Numbered from the stretch's first letter, positions 1 to 9,182 are shown. The stretch is 64,000 nucleotides of DNA from Bacillus luti (GCF_001884105.1 NZ_MACI01000095.1:186001-250000); one strand, 5' to 3'. Numbers and translations: made by a program. Notes: a model not told the origin generated them from the sequence alone.

Positions 1-16
1 AGTGAGGTGCTTAATT

Positions 17-265
17 ATGTCAGTATTAGAAAATTTCGATCAGTGGAAGAGTTTCTTAGGAGACCGTTTAGAGCAAGCGCAAGGAAAAGGTTTAGATGGT
101 GGCGCGGTATCAGATATGGCATTCCGTGTTGGTGATTACCTTGCTAATGAAGTAGAAGGACGTAATGACCAAGAAAAATTATTAGCCGAGCTTTGGAAAG
201 TTGCTGATGAACAAGAGCAACACACAATCGCAAATTTAATGGTTAAGTTTGTGCAACATAAGTAA
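17..265 (+). CDS. ymfJ: DUF3243 family protein, YmfJ-like
   Basis: Small cytosolic protein of 82 residues, recognised as the YmfJ (DUF3243) family from its length, its acidic helical sequence and its place just upstream of ymfK and rodZ. The role is unknown. The ATG at 17 is preferred because a GAGGTG ribosome binding site lies about 8 bases upstream; an in-frame GTG at position 2 would swallow that site. A strong terminator follows directly, so it probably ends the ymfF-H-I-J transcript whose upstream part lies outside the window. Confidence 0.8.
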   Translation: MSVLENFDQWKSFLGDRLEQAQGKGLDGGAVSDMAFRVGDYLANEVEGRNDQEKLLAELWKVADEQEQHTIANLMVKFVQHK

Positions 266-298
266 AAGTAGAGAGGAGATTCTCCTCTCTACTTTTTT
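264..298 (+). terminator. Terminator after ymfJ
   Basis: A near-perfect 16-bp inverted repeat beginning AAAAGTAGAGAGG is followed by a run of seven T. It separates ymfJ from ymfK. Confidence 0.85.
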
Positions 299-403
299 TG
301 TATAATAATTACGCGGGTTAGATTATACATTTAGCTTCCCTATTAAGGTGAAATCATATAATATAGTACGTAGGTGTAAAGTAAGCAAGGGGAGTGATCT
401 TGG

Positions 404-1189
404 ATGATTGAATGGTATTTTGAATATGAAATACATAAAAACCGACCTGGCTTGCTTGGTGACGTTTCTTCGTTAATCGGTATGCTCGGCATTAATATTG
501 TCACAATTAATGGTGTGGATAATGCAAGGCGTGGTTTACTCCTTATGTGTGATAATCAAGAGCAAATCTCTAGACTTGAATCAATTTTAAATACGATGGA
601 TAACATAACGGTAACGAAATATCGTCCGCCAAAGCTAAGAGATAAGCTAGCGGTTAGACATGGTAGGTATATACAACGAGATGCAGATGATAAGAAAACA
701 TTTCGATTTGTACGTGATGAATTAGGCTTACTTGTTGACTTTATGGCGGAGATAATGAAAAAAGAAGGCCATAAACTAATTGGGATACGAGGAATGCCTC
801 GTGTTGGAAAAACAGAATCCATTGTTGCTGCAAGTGTTTGTGCAAATAAAAGATGGTTGTTTGTATCATCTACTCTTATTAAGCAAACTGTTCGTAGTCA
901 ATTGATTGAAGATGAGTATAGCGACGACAATATTTTCATCCTAGATGGAATTGTGTCAACAAAGCGTGCAAATGAAAGACATTGGCAGCTTGTTCGTGAA
1001 ATTATGAGATTGCCTGCAACAAAAGTTGTGGAGCATCCTGATGTATTTGTGAGTCAGTCAGAATATACATTGGATGATTTTGATTATATTATCGAGTTAC
1101 GTAACGATTATGATGAAGAAATTCAATATAATTTAGTAGATGAAATTGAGCAAGGTACGCAAAATAATTTCTCTATGTTCGACTTTTAA
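404..1189 (+). CDS. ymfK: DUF3388 family protein, YmfK-like
   Basis: Protein of 261 residues matching the YmfK (DUF3388) family by length and gene order. The N-terminal 75 residues look like an ACT-type small-molecule-binding fold (EIHKNRPGLLGDVSSLIG). A P-loop-like stretch, GMPRVGKTES, lies near residue 130, suggesting nucleotide binding. No experimental function is known to me. The ATG is preceded by AGGGGAGTG. It sits 20 bp upstream of rodZ and may be co-transcribed with it. Confidence 0.78.
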   Translation: MIEWYFEYEIHKNRPGLLGDVSSLIGMLGINIVTINGVDNARRGLLLMCDNQEQISRLESILNTMDNITVTKYRPPKLRDKLAVRHGRYIQRDADDKKTFRFVRDELGLLVDFMAEIMKKEGHKLIGIRGMPRVGKTESIVAASVCANKRWLFVSSTLIKQTVRSQLIEDEYSDDNIFILDGIVSTKRANERHWQLVREIMRLPATKVVEHPDVFVSQSEYTLDDFDYIIELRNDYDEEIQYNLVDEIEQGTQNNFSMFDF

Positions 1190-1210
1190 AGAAATATTGA
1201 GGTGTTAGTA

Positions 1211-2122
1211 GTGACAGAATTAGGACAAAAGCTGAAAGAAGCAAGAGAAGCGAAAGGCTTGTCTATCGATCAGCTGCATGAGATTACAAAAATTCAAAAA
1301 CGTCATTTAGTAGCGATTGAAGAAGGCAATTATGATGTATTGCCGGGAGCTTTTTATGCGCGTGCATTCATTAAACAATATGCAGATGCTGTTGGATTAA
1401 ATGGAGAGGAACTGCTTGTAGAATATCAGAGTACGATACCACAATCTGAAAAGCGTGAAGTCCCACAAGTATCAACTGGACAAAAAACACAAGAAACAAT
1501 GCAAAAATCTTCATCATGGCCAATTGCAGATCATATGCCGAAAATCTTAGTTGCGCTGTTAGTAATCGCATGTGGAGTGGTAATTTGGTTTGTGTTTCAA
1601 GCGTTAACTGGAAAAAATGATGAGAAAGTTCCAAGTGCTCAAAGTGAGAAAATTGAAGTTAAAAAAGCGGAAAACTCTCCGTTAGATACGAAGAAAGAAG
1701 AAGCGAAAGCGGAAGAACCAAAGAAAGAAGAACCGAAAAAAGAAGAGCCAAAGAAAGAGGAACAACCAACACAACCAACGGGACAACAAGAAGTGAAAGT
1801 AGTTGGAACAAGTGGTAATGTATCTACTTTGGAAATTCATAATAATAAAACGTTAGAGCTGGAAATTATAACAAAAGATGCAAGTTATGTAGGTATTAAA
1901 AATGAGGCAGGAAATGATATCTTTAGCGGTATTATACAGGCGGGCCAGACCCAAAAATATGATTTATCAACAGCGAAAGAGGTAAACCTTAATATAGGAA
2001 GTGCACCGAATGTTGAATTTAAATTGAATGGCCAAGTCGTTACATTCCCATTGAATCCAGAAGAGAATTATCACCAAAAATTCTTGATTAAAAATCTAGG
2101 GATAGAGCAACCTGCACAATAA
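1211..2122 (+). CDS. rodZ: RodZ-like membrane-anchored HTH protein (YmfM)
   Basis: Bitopic membrane protein of 303 residues of the RodZ/YmfM family, which links the MreB cytoskeleton to cell-wall elongation. Domains in order: an N-terminal Xre-like helix-turn-helix (about residues 4-70), a single membrane segment (about 108-130), an external Lys/Glu/Pro spacer with tandem EEPKK repeats, and a C-terminal beta-rich DUF4115-type domain. The GTG at 1211 is chosen over the in-frame GTG at 1202 because GAGGTG at 1199-1204 is then a correctly spaced ribosome binding site. pgsA follows after a terminator. Confidence 0.85.
   Translation: MTELGQKLKEAREAKGLSIDQLHEITKIQKRHLVAIEEGNYDVLPGAFYARAFIKQYADAVGLNGEELLVEYQSTIPQSEKREVPQVSTGQKTQETMQKSSSWPIADHMPKILVALLVIACGVVIWFVFQALTGKNDEKVPSAQSEKIEVKKAENSPLDTKKEEAKAEEPKKEEPKKEEPKKEEQPTQPTGQQEVKVVGTSGNVSTLEIHNNKTLELEIITKDASYVGIKNEAGNDIFSGIIQAGQTQKYDLSTAKEVNLNIGSAPNVEFKLNGQVVTFPLNPEENYHQKFLIKNLGIEQPAQ
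1692..1762 (+). repeat. Tandem AAAGAAGAACC-type repeat in rodZ
   Basis: Imperfect 15-base repeats of the form CCAAAGAAAGAAGAA encode the EEPKK units of the RodZ external spacer. Such in-frame repeats commonly vary in number between strains. Confidence 0.7.
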
Positions 2123-2123
2123 C

Positions 2124-2147
2124 AGTCATCGCTTCGATGACTTTTTT
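2124..2147 (+). terminator. Terminator after rodZ
   Basis: Eight-base stem AGTCATCG / CGATGACT with a 3-base loop, followed by six T. Confidence 0.85.
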
Positions 2148-2185
2148 CAATGAACAAATGTTTTTGATATGATGGAGGAATAGCT

Positions 2186-2764
2186 GTGAATTTACCAAAT
2201 AAAATTACAATATCTAGAATCTTCTTAATTCCAATTTTTATGGTAATTATGTTAGCGCCTTTTAATTGGGGTTCATACACAATTGGTAATGTTGATTTAC
2301 CAATTCAACATTTAGTAGGAGCACTTATCTTTATTGTTGCTTCAGCTACAGATTGGATCGATGGACATTACGCAAGAAAGTATAATCTTGTAACGAATTT
2401 AGGGAAATTTCTTGACCCGTTAGCGGATAAATTACTTGTTTCAGCGGCACTTATTACGTTAGTAGAGATGCAATATGTACCTGCTTGGATTGTTATTGTA
2501 ATTATAAGCCGTGAGTTTGCAGTAACAGGTTTACGCCTTGTACTTGCTGGAACAGGAGAAGTAGTTGCAGCAAATCAGCTAGGGAAAATTAAGACTTGGA
2601 CACAAATTATCGCGATTGCAGCATATTTATTACACGATGTACCTTTAAATTTAATCCATATTCCGGTTGCTGATATTTTTATATGGATTGCATTATTCTT
2701 TACTGTTATTTCAGGATGGGATTATTTCTGGAAAAATAGAGCTGCTTTTGTAAACTCAAAATAG
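2186..2764 (+). CDS. pgsA: CDP-diacylglycerol-glycerol-3-phosphate 3-phosphatidyltransferase
   Basis: Integral membrane enzyme (192 residues) that makes phosphatidylglycerophosphate from CDP-diacylglycerol and glycerol 3-phosphate, the first committed step to phosphatidylglycerol and cardiolipin. The CDP-alcohol phosphotransferase signature D..DG..AR........G...D...D is intact at about residues 51-76 (DWIDGHYAR then [10 protein letters not shown]). Several hydrophobic segments surround it. The start is GTG with a GGAGGA ribosome binding site. The gene lies 20 bp before cinA. Confidence 0.95.
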   Translation: MNLPNKITISRIFLIPIFMVIMLAPFNWGSYTIGNVDLPIQHLVGALIFIVASATDWIDGHYARKYNLVTNLGKFLDPLADKLLVSAALITLVEMQYVPAWIVIVIISREFAVTGLRLVLAGTGEVVAANQLGKIKTWTQIIAIAAYLLHDVPLNLIHIPVADIFIWIALFFTVISGWDYFWKNRAAFVNSK

Positions 2765-2784
2765 AAGTTTATGGGGGAATTGGG

Positions 2785-4023
2785 ATGAATGCTGAGATTA
2801 TTGCGGTTGGAACTGAATTATTACTTGGACAAATTGCAAATACAAATGCCCAGTTTTTATCTGAAAAGTTAGCTTCAATCGGAATTAACGTGTACTACCA
2901 TACTGTAGTTGGGGATAATAACAAACGATTACAGCAGGCGATTGAAGTTGCGGAAGAACGTGCGGACATGCTTATTTTTACAGGTGGATTAGGCCCGACA
3001 AAAGATGATTTGACGAAGGAAACAATTGCGTCTAGCTTAGGAGAAGAGCTTGTATATGATGAAAAGGCATTAGCATCAATAAGCGATTATTTTAAGCGTA
3101 CAGGTCGTGAGTTCACTGAAAATAATAAAAAGCAGGCACTTGTTTTGAATGGAGCAAATGTATTTGCCAATGATCACGGTATGGCGCCTGGTATGGGGTT
3201 AAATAAGAACGGAAAAGTTTATATTTTGTTACCAGGACCACCGAAAGAAATGAAGCCGATGTATGTAAGTTATGTAGAGCCTTTTTTACGTAACTTTACA
3301 ACGGGAGAAAACATTTATTCTCGTGTGCTTCGCTTCTTCGGGATTGGGGAATCTCAATTAGAGGTGAAAGTTCAAGATTTAATTGATGGACAAACGAACC
3401 CGACAATCGCCCCACTCGCAAATGATGGAGAAGTGACATTACGTTTAACTGCAAAGCATCAAAATGCTGAGGAAGCGGAGAAACTCATTCAGCGTATAGA
3501 AGATTTGATTTTAGAAAGAGTAGGAGAATTTTTCTACGGATATGACCAAGAATTTCTGCATTATAAGGCAATAGAGTTATTGAAGAAAAAAGAATTAACT
3601 TTAGCTTGTGCGGAAAGTTTAACAGGTGGTCTTTTCGGAAATCAAGTAACAGAAATTTCGGGTGTATCTTCCGTATTTAAAGGCGGTGTCATTTGTTATC
3701 ATAATGATGTGAAGCAGCATGTTTTGCATGTGCCTGAAGAAATATTGCATACGGATGGTGCAGTTAGTAAAGAATGTGCTCGTTATCTTGCTGAAAATGT
3801 TAAAGAATTATTAAAAGCGGATATCGGAATTAGTTTCACTGGGGTAGCAGGACCAGATGCTTCAGAACATAAAGAGCCGGGAACAGTATTTGTTGGATTG
3901 GCGATTAAGGATGAACAAACTGTAGTCTTTTCTCTTAATTTAAGCGGAAGTCGTCAACAAATTAGGGAACGCTCAGCAAAATATGGATTTTATCATTTGT
4001 ATAAAAAGCTAGAAGAGATATAA
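2785..4023 (+). CDS. cinA: CinA: molybdopterin-binding-like / nicotinamide-nucleotide amidase
   Basis: Protein of 412 residues with the two standard CinA domains. The N-terminal MoaB-like domain (about 1-170) has the [11 protein letters not shown] motif. The C-terminal domain (about 255-410) has the CAESLTGG motif typical of nicotinamide-nucleotide deamidase activity in pyridine-nucleotide salvage. cinA is competence-induced and co-transcribed with recA in several Gram-positives; here a terminator overlaps its stop and recA has its own promoter. Start ATG after GGGGGAATTGGG. Confidence 0.95.
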   Translation: MNAEIIAVGTELLLGQIANTNAQFLSEKLASIGINVYYHTVVGDNNKRLQQAIEVAEERADMLIFTGGLGPTKDDLTKETIASSLGEELVYDEKALASISDYFKRTGREFTENNKKQALVLNGANVFANDHGMAPGMGLNKNGKVYILLPGPPKEMKPMYVSYVEPFLRNFTTGENIYSRVLRFFGIGESQLEVKVQDLIDGQTNPTIAPLANDGEVTLRLTAKHQNAEEAEKLIQRIEDLILERVGEFFYGYDQEFLHYKAIELLKKKELTLACAESLTGGLFGNQVTEISGVSSVFKGGVICYHNDVKQHVLHVPEEILHTDGAVSKECARYLAENVKELLKADIGISFTGVAGPDASEHKEPGTVFVGLAIKDEQTVVFSLNLSGSRQQIRERSAKYGFYHLYKKLEEI

Positions 4024-4043
4024 GTCTCTTTTAGCTTTTTTTT
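4005..4043 (+). terminator. Terminator overlapping the end of cinA
   Basis: Stem AGCTAGAAGAGA / TCTCTTTTAGCT (one bulge) begins inside the last codons of cinA and ends in eight T, so most cinA transcripts should stop before recA. Confidence 0.75.
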
Positions 4044-4084
4044 AATGGTTAAATGCAGTTTTATTTAATGGAAAATAAAAAAAT

Positions 4085-4135
4085 CGAATAAATGTTCGAT
4101 TTTTGTTGGCAAATTGAATTGAAAATAGGTATAAT
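4085..4135 (+). promoter_or_regulatory. recA promoter with LexA/DinR box
   Basis: The 14-mer CGAATAAATGTTCG at 4085-4098 fits the Bacillus LexA consensus (CGAAC-N4-GTTCG type) with one or two differences. It lies inside a longer inverted repeat with 10-bp arms (AAAAATCGAA / TTCGATTTTT). A sigma-A promoter follows: TTGGCA at 4106-4111, an 18-bp spacer and TATAAT at 4130-4135. The arrangement predicts SOS induction of recA. Confidence 0.85.
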
Positions 4136-4168
4136 AAGATTAGCAATTCAGTTAAGGAGGAATTTTGA

Positions 4169-6189
4169 ATGAGTGATCGTCAAGCGGCATTAGATATGGC
4201 GTTAAAACAAATAGAGAAGCAATTCGGTAAAGGTTCAATTATGAAATTAGGAGAACAAGCGGAGCGTAGAGTTTCTACAATTTCAAGTGGTTCTTTAGCA
4301 CTTGATGTGGCACTAGGGGTAGGCGGATACCCACGTGGCCGTATTATTGAAATTTACGGACCTGAAAGTTCAGGTAAAACAACAGTTTCATTACACGCAA
4401 TCGCTGAAGTACAGCGTCAAGGTGGACAAGCAGCGTTCATTGATGCGGAGCATGCGATGGATCCTGTATATGCACAAAAATTAGGCGTTAACATAGATGA
4501 ATTACTATTATCACAACCTGATACAGGGGAGCAAGGTTTAGAAATCGCAGAAGCACTTGTACGAAGTGGTGCGGTTGATATTATTGTAATTGACTCTGTA
4601 GCAGCTCTTGTACCGAAAGCTGAGATTGAAGGAGACATGGGTGACTCACACGTAGGTTTACAAGCTCGTTTAATGTCTCAAGCACTTCGTAAACTTTCAG
4701 GTGCAATTAATAAATCAAAAACAATCGCAATCTTTATTAACCAAATTCGTGAAAAAGTTGGGGTTATGTTTGGAAATCAACTACAAGTTGCTTAATCAGT
4801 GTGTAGTACTTGAATCTTTATTTGTCTTCCTCATTTAAGTCTTTATAAGGGATTTCTTATAAGGAGAGATTAAAGTGGCAGTGACAATTGGAAATAGAAC
4901 TTATCGAAAAATAGAACAATGGCAAGTGGATTTTATTGTGAAACATGCGGATAGAAAATTAAAAGATATAGGTAAAGAAATTAATCTTGATGAAAGGCGA
5001 GTAGGTGAAATATTAAAGCTACTCGGAATTAAAAGAAACAGACATAGGAAGATTTACTTACCTAAAACCGCAGAAGTTGAACAAGAGTTGAAAAATCCAT
5101 ATTTATCACATGTTGACATTGCCGTTAAGTATGGTGTGTCCGATACATGTGTTGCTAAAAGGAGAAAAGAGCTTAATGTAAAGGTCAGAAAGAAAAATTA
5201 TGATACTTTACTGGAACAACAGATTGAAGAGATATTGTTAAGCTTAGATTTGGCGTTCATTAAGCAAAAAAGAATCGATAAGTGGTCTATTGATTTCTAC
5301 TTAGGTAGAAAATATTGTTTAGATGTCCATGGGAAATGGGCACACTCACTCCCGAAAATAAAAGAACGAGATAAAAGAAAACTTTTATTTATGGAAGAGA
5401 GCTGTTATAAATATCTTGTTATACATGAAGAAGAGCTAGCAAATAAAGAAAAAGTCTTGCAAAAGATTAAGGAGTTTACCTTGGGTTTCCCTTGCTAGTG
5501 ATAGCATGTTAAAAAACCTTGTGAACCTTATTGCCTAAGGGTGTAACTATTCATATAGTTGCTAACGGTGAAGCCCACCATTATTTAGGGTAATACCGTG
5601 CCAAGCTCCATAGTGATATGGGGAAGGTGTAGAGACTACCGAAAAGGACTTTTAGTTAACTGAGTAGGGTACGGCAGGTGATAGGCTACTGCTGGAAGTG
5701 CAAGGCTCTCTGTAAAGAGATGAAGAGATAGTCCGGACTATAGAGATGGAAAATCTATAGATAGTGCCAGAAACAACTCCAGGTGGTCGTGCGTTGAAAT
5801 TCTATTCAACAGTTCGTCTTGAAGTACGTCGTGCGGAGCAATTAAAGCAAGGTAACGACATCGTTGGTAATAAAACGAAAGTAAAAGTAGTTAAGAATAA
5901 AGTAGCACCACCATTCCGTGTTGCTGAAGTTGATATTATGTATGGAGAAGGTATTTCAAGAGAAGGTGAAATCTTAGATATGGCTTCTGAACTTGATATC
6001 GTTCAAAAGAGTGGTGCTTGGTACTCTTATAATGAAGAGCGTTTAGGGCAAGGTCGTGAAAATTCGAAGCAATTCTTAAAAGAGAATACGGATTTAAGAG
6101 AGGAAATTGCCTTCTTTGTTCGTGATCATCACGGAATTGGTGAAGACTCTGGTGTGGAAGACACGGAAGATTCAAATCTTCAAGATTAA
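4169..6189 (+). CDS. recA: RecA recombinase, coding sequence split by a group I intron
   Basis: ATP-dependent strand-exchange protein and SOS co-protease. The coding sequence is 4169-4777 joined to 5767-6189, giving 343 residues, the normal size for this group. The Walker A motif GPESSGKTT (about residues 65-73) and Walker B region VDIIVIDSV (about 139-147) are in the first exon. Joining exon 1 (...GVMFGN) to exon 2 (PETTPGG...) restores the invariant L2 DNA-binding loop exactly. Unspliced message hits a TAA at 4793-4795 and would give a 208-residue dead fragment. Ribosome binding site AAGGAGG precedes ATG 4169. Expression is expected to be LexA-controlled. Confidence 0.93.
4778..5766 (+). 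mobile_element. Group I intron in recA (989 bp) with homing-endonuclease gene
   Basis: The boundaries are set by the RecA reading frame together with the group I rules of a U ending the 5' exon (T4777) and a G ending the intron (G5766). The catalytic core lies 3' of the intron gene. The P3/P4 area is near 5563-5605. The P7 strands AGAGACTACC (5631-5640) and GAAGAGATAGTCC (5722-5734) pair through GACTA/TAGTC. A P9-type hairpin CTATAGA / TCTATAG lies at 5738-5760. A possible guide GTTGCT at 4787-4792 can pair with exon GGAAAT including the terminal U-G pair, with one A-G mismatch. The P7 sequences resemble subgroup IA. Confidence 0.92.
4875..5498 (+). CDS. Intron-encoded Vsr-like (EDxHD-type) homing endonuclease
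   Basis: Freestanding gene inside the recA intron (207 residues, GTG start after AAGGAGAG). The N-terminal half has two helix-turn-helix-like segments (about residues 18-55 and 68-100, the second including [19 protein letters not shown]), suited to target recognition. The C-terminal part resembles Vsr/DUF559-type PD-(D/E)xK nucleases: a Glu-rich helix ([10 protein letters not shown]), SIDFYL, then LDVHGKWAH and KERDKRK, which fits the E, D, DxH, D pattern of the EDxHD family. I-Bth0305I, encoded in a phage recA intron, is the known family example. The predicted role is to cut intronless recA so that repair copies the intron in. I cannot judge whether it is active. Confidence 0.8.
   Translation: MAVTIGNRTYRKIEQWQVDFIVKHADRKLKDIGKEINLDERRVGEILKLLGIKRNRHRKIYLPKTAEVEQELKNPYLSHVDIAVKYGVSDTCVAKRRKELNVKVRKKNYDTLLEQQIEEILLSLDLAFIKQKRIDKWSIDFYLGRKYCLDVHGKWAHSLPKIKERDKRKLLFMEESCYKYLVIHEEELANKEKVLQKIKEFTLGFPC
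5767..6189 (+). CDS. recA: recA 3' exon
   Basis: Second recA exon, starting at codon CCA (Pro204) right after the intron's terminal G. It encodes the end of loop L2, the rest of the ATPase core and the acidic C-terminal tail. It has no ribosome binding site of its own: the GTG at 5764 is intron sequence, not a start codon. Confidence 0.9.
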   Translation, partial: PETTPGGRALKFYSTVRLEVRRAEQLKQGNDIVGNKTKVKVVKNKVAPPFRVAEVDIMYGEGISREGEILDMASELDIVQKSGAWYSYNEERLGQGRENSKQFLKENTDLREEIAFFVRDHHGIGEDSGVEDTEDSNLQD

Positions 6190-6192
6190 AAA

Positions 6193-6222
6193 ATAAAAGA
6201 CACGGTCCCGTGTCTTTTATTT
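6193..6222 (+). terminator. Terminator after recA
   Basis: Perfect stem ATAAAAGACACGG / CCGTGTCTTTTAT with a 2-base loop, then T-rich sequence, 4 bases after the recA stop. Confidence 0.9.
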
Positions 6223-6423
6223 TTAATTATTATGAAAGCGTTGTATATCGTTGGAGAGAAAATATTTAATCTGCTTAAAAGGCTATGTATAAAGAGGAAT
6301 ATATGCATGTTTTATATGAATAAACTGGAATTTACTAAGGTTTTCCAGGATAATATGCTGTCTGCTTTTTAAATTCATATATGAATTAGGGCTGAAGGTA
6401 AAGAAAGTAAAAGTAGACAACGC

Positions 6424-6670
6424 TTGACAATGAAAATTGCGATAGATACAATGAGAATGTATATTTTTTCTTATATACGAAACACTCTTCTCAAGAAGAG
6501 AAGTAATATTCGGAGTAAGACTTAAATCTTGCCGAAATAATAATATGACATTTTAATTGTGAAATGAAGAAAGTCCCTTAAAAAAGTGGGACGACGGTCT
6601 TTGCTGTATGTTGGTATTCAATGTACATGCCGACAGTCTTTTTTCATTCATAGCAAGGGGAGGTGAAATC
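6424..6670 (+). promoter_or_regulatory. rny promoter and structured leader
   Basis: A consensus sigma-A promoter, TTGACA (6424-6429), 17 bp, TACAAT (6447-6452), is followed by a leader of about 210 nt. It contains three simple stem-loops: CTCTTC/GAAGAG (6485-6500), TTCGG...CCGAA with an inner AAGA/TCTT (about 6509-6536), and GTCCC/GGGAC (6573-6592). The rest of the recA-rny gap (6223-6423) shows nothing recognisable. No known riboswitch class was recognised. Confidence 0.6.
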
Positions 6671-8233
6671 ATGAGTAGTACAGTTTGGATACTCATCTCC
6701 ATTTTGCTTGCAACAGTCGGTGCAGTTGTTGGCTTTTTTGTTCGAAAGTCTATTGCTGAAGCGAAGATTAATGGTGCAGCTAATGAAGCGAAACGTATTC
6801 TAGACGAAGCGAATCGTGAGGCTGAAGCACTTAAGAAAGAAGCGCTTTTAGAAGCAAAGGATGAAATTCATACACTTCGTACAGAAGCTGAATTAGAAAT
6901 TCGTGACCGTAGAAGCGAATTACAAAAACAAGAAAATCGTTTAATGCAAAAAGAAGAGAACCTTGATCGTAAAGACGAAACGCTCGATAAACGCGAGCTA
7001 CAGTTAGAAAAGAAAGAGGATTCTCTTGTAGCGAGACAACAACAGATTGAAGAGTTGGAAAGCAAAGTGGGAGAGTTAGTTCAAAAGCAACAAACAGAAT
7101 TAGAGCGCATTTCCAATCTGACACGCGAACAAGCGAAAGCAATTATTCTTGGTAAAGTAGAAAATGAAGTTTCTCATGAAATTGCCGTAATGGTAAAAGA
7201 AAGTGAAGTTCGTGCGAAAGAAGAAGCGGATAAGAAAGCAAAAGAAATCTTATCTCTTGCAATGCAGAGATGTGCAGCTGATCATGTTGCTGAAACAACC
7301 GTTTCGGTTGTAAATCTTCCAAATGACGAAATGAAGGGACGTATTATCGGACGTGAAGGTCGAAATATTCGTACGTTAGAAACGTTAACAGGTATTGACC
7401 TAATTATTGATGATACACCAGAAGCGGTTATCCTTTCTGGATTCGACCCAATTCGTCGTGAAACAGCTCGTATCGCTCTTGATAAACTAGTACAGGACGG
7501 ACGTATTCACCCAGCGCGTATTGAAGAGATGGTCGAAAAATCAAGACGTGAAGTGGACGAGTATATTCGCGAAGTCGGAGAGCAAACAACGTTTGAAGTG
7601 GGTGTTCACGGATTACATCCAGATTTAATTAAGATTTTAGGTCGTTTAAAATACCGTACAAGTTACGGACAAAACGTCTTAAAACACTCTATGGAAGTTG
7701 CATATTTAACTGGACTTATGGCAGCAGAGCTTGGTGAGGATGAAAAACTAGCAAGACGTGCTGGTCTATTACATGATATCGGTAAAGCGATTGATCATGA
7801 AGTAGAAGGTAGCCACGTTGAAATTGGTGTCGAACTCGCAACGAAGTATAAAGAGCATCCTGTAGTTATAAATAGTATTGCATCTCACCACGGGGACACA
7901 GAACCAACTTCTATCATTGCAGTTTTAGTTGCAGCAGCAGATGCATTATCAGCTGCAAGACCTGGAGCTCGTAGTGAAACGCTTGAGAACTATATTCGTC
8001 GTCTTGAAAAGTTAGAAGAGATTTCAGAGTCTTATGAAGGCGTAGAAAAATCTTTCGCAATTCAAGCAGGACGAGAAGTTCGTATTCTGGTAAAACCAGA
8101 TACAATTGATGATTTAGAAGCTCATCGTTTAGCTCGTGATATTCGAAAACGTATTGAAAATGAACTGGATTATCCAGGACATATTAAAGTAACTGTTATT
8201 CGTGAAACACGTGCAGTGGAATACGCAAAATAA
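6671..8233 (+). CDS. rny: Ribonuclease Y
   Basis: Membrane-anchored endoribonuclease (520 residues, the normal length) that starts bulk mRNA decay in Bacillus. Order of parts: one N-terminal membrane helix (about 5-24), a long charged coiled coil (about 30-200), a KH RNA-binding domain ([15 protein letters not shown] near 220-235) and an HD phosphohydrolase domain with the metal pair in LLHDIGKA (near 365). The ATG at 6671 is chosen over an in-frame upstream ATG at 6608 because it has AGGGGAGGTGAAATC before it and gives the family N-terminus. ricA, whose product steers RNase Y specificity, lies about 7 kb downstream. Confidence 0.96.
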   Translation: MSSTVWILISILLATVGAVVGFFVRKSIAEAKINGAANEAKRILDEANREAEALKKEALLEAKDEIHTLRTEAELEIRDRRSELQKQENRLMQKEENLDRKDETLDKRELQLEKKEDSLVARQQQIEELESKVGELVQKQQTELERISNLTREQAKAIILGKVENEVSHEIAVMVKESEVRAKEEADKKAKEILSLAMQRCAADHVAETTVSVVNLPNDEMKGRIIGREGRNIRTLETLTGIDLIIDDTPEAVILSGFDPIRRETARIALDKLVQDGRIHPARIEEMVEKSRREVDEYIREVGEQTTFEVGVHGLHPDLIKILGRLKYRTSYGQNVLKHSMEVAYLTGLMAAELGEDEKLARRAGLLHDIGKAIDHEVEGSHVEIGVELATKYKEHPVVINSIASHHGDTEPTSIIAVLVAAADALSAARPGARSETLENYIRRLEKLEEISESYEGVEKSFAIQAGREVRILVKPDTIDDLEAHRLARDIRKRIENELDYPGHIKVTVIRETRAVEYAK

Positions 8234-8257
8234 AGTGGTGAAACACCACTTTATTTT
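8232..8257 (+). terminator. Terminator after rny
   Basis: Stem AAAGTGGTG / CACCACTTT with an AAA loop, followed by ATTTTTTT. Confidence 0.9.
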
Positions 8258-8387
8258 TTTGTGTTGGAATTGGTTAAAATAAAGGAAATTAGCATACAAG
8301 TGAAACAAACTTATAATACATATATTGTAAGGGAATCACTTGAAGCTATAGTAATAAAAAATGTAGTACATAGGAAGGGTAAGACAT

Positions 8388-9182
8388 ATGAGAATATTAT
8401 TTGTTGGGGATGTAGTAGGATCTCCTGGTAGAGGTATGATTCAACAATACGTACCGGCATTAAAGAAGAAATATACACCTACAGTAACCATTATTAATGG
8501 AGAAAATGCAGCAGGTGGACGTGGAATTACGGAAAAAATATATCGAAACTTTTTAGAATGCGGGGCACAAGCGGTTACACTTGGAAACCACGCTTGGGAT
8601 AACCGTGAAGTATTTGAATTTATTGATGATGCAAAATATCTTGCAAGACCAGCTAACTTCCCAGAAGGAACTCCAGGAAAAGGACTTATCTTTGTGAACT
8701 GTAATGGAACAGAAGTTGCAGTTATTAACTTACAAGGACGTACATTCCTTCCTCCAATTGATTGCCCATTCCGTAAAGTGGATGAATTAATAAACATTGC
8801 AAAAAAACGTACGAATATTATCTTTATTGATTTCCATGCGGAAACTACAAGTGAAAAACAAGCGTTAGGTTGGTATGTTGATGGTCGTGCTACAGCAGTA
8901 GTAGGTACACATACACATGTTCCTACAGCAGATAATCGTATTTTACCAAGCGGAACGGCATATATCACAGATGTTGGTATGACAGGGCCCTACGATGGAA
9001 TTTTAGGTATGGATCGAGAAGCAGTATTGAAGAAGTTTTTAACAAACTTACCAGTACGATTTGAAGTGACAACTGGTAGAACACAATTAAGTGCAGTGCT
9101 AGTTGATGTGGATCCTAATACAGGAAAAGCTAAGAAAATTCAACGTATCTTAATTAATGATGATCAACCATTTTTTGAGTAA
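8388..9182 (+). CDS. ymdB: YmdB metallophosphoesterase
   Basis: Cytosolic phosphodiesterase of 264 residues, of the YmdB family that acts on 2',3'- and 3',5'-cyclic nucleotides and influences biofilm and motility choices in B. subtilis. Metal-binding motifs are intact and in order: FVGDVVGSPGR at the N-terminus, INGENAAGG (about residue 37), LGNHAWD (about 66), DFHAET (about 148) and VGTHTHVPTAD (about 174). The gene follows rny as in B. subtilis but with its own 154-bp gap after the rny terminator. ATG start after AGGAAGGGT. Confidence 0.94.
   Translation: MRILFVGDVVGSPGRGMIQQYVPALKKKYTPTVTIINGENAAGGRGITEKIYRNFLECGAQAVTLGNHAWDNREVFEFIDDAKYLARPANFPEGTPGKGLIFVNCNGTEVAVINLQGRTFLPPIDCPFRKVDELINIAKKRTNIIFIDFHAETTSEKQALGWYVDGRATAVVGTHTHVPTADNRILPSGTAYITDVGMTGPYDGILGMDREAVLKKFLTNLPVRFEVTTGRTQLSAVLVDVDPNTGKAKKIQRILINDDQPFFE

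Noticed and set aside
4169-4795. A stand-alone truncated recA gene of 208 codons
   Set aside because: The last five codons are intron sequence. The real message continues at 5767 after splicing, which restores the conserved RecA sequence exactly.
5764-6189. A separate small gene starting with GTG at 5764
   Set aside because: That GTG is the last three bases of the intron, with no ribosome binding site. The frame is the second recA exon.
6573-6592. GTCCC / GGGAC hairpin before rny read as a terminator
   Set aside because: No T run follows, and the rny ribosome binding site lies downstream. It is better treated as leader structure.
8441-8968. A 175-codon minus-strand frame inside ymdB
   Set aside because: It lies fully antisense to a well-supported metallophosphoesterase gene. 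Its composition is that of a reverse-strand shadow, with no ribosome binding site.
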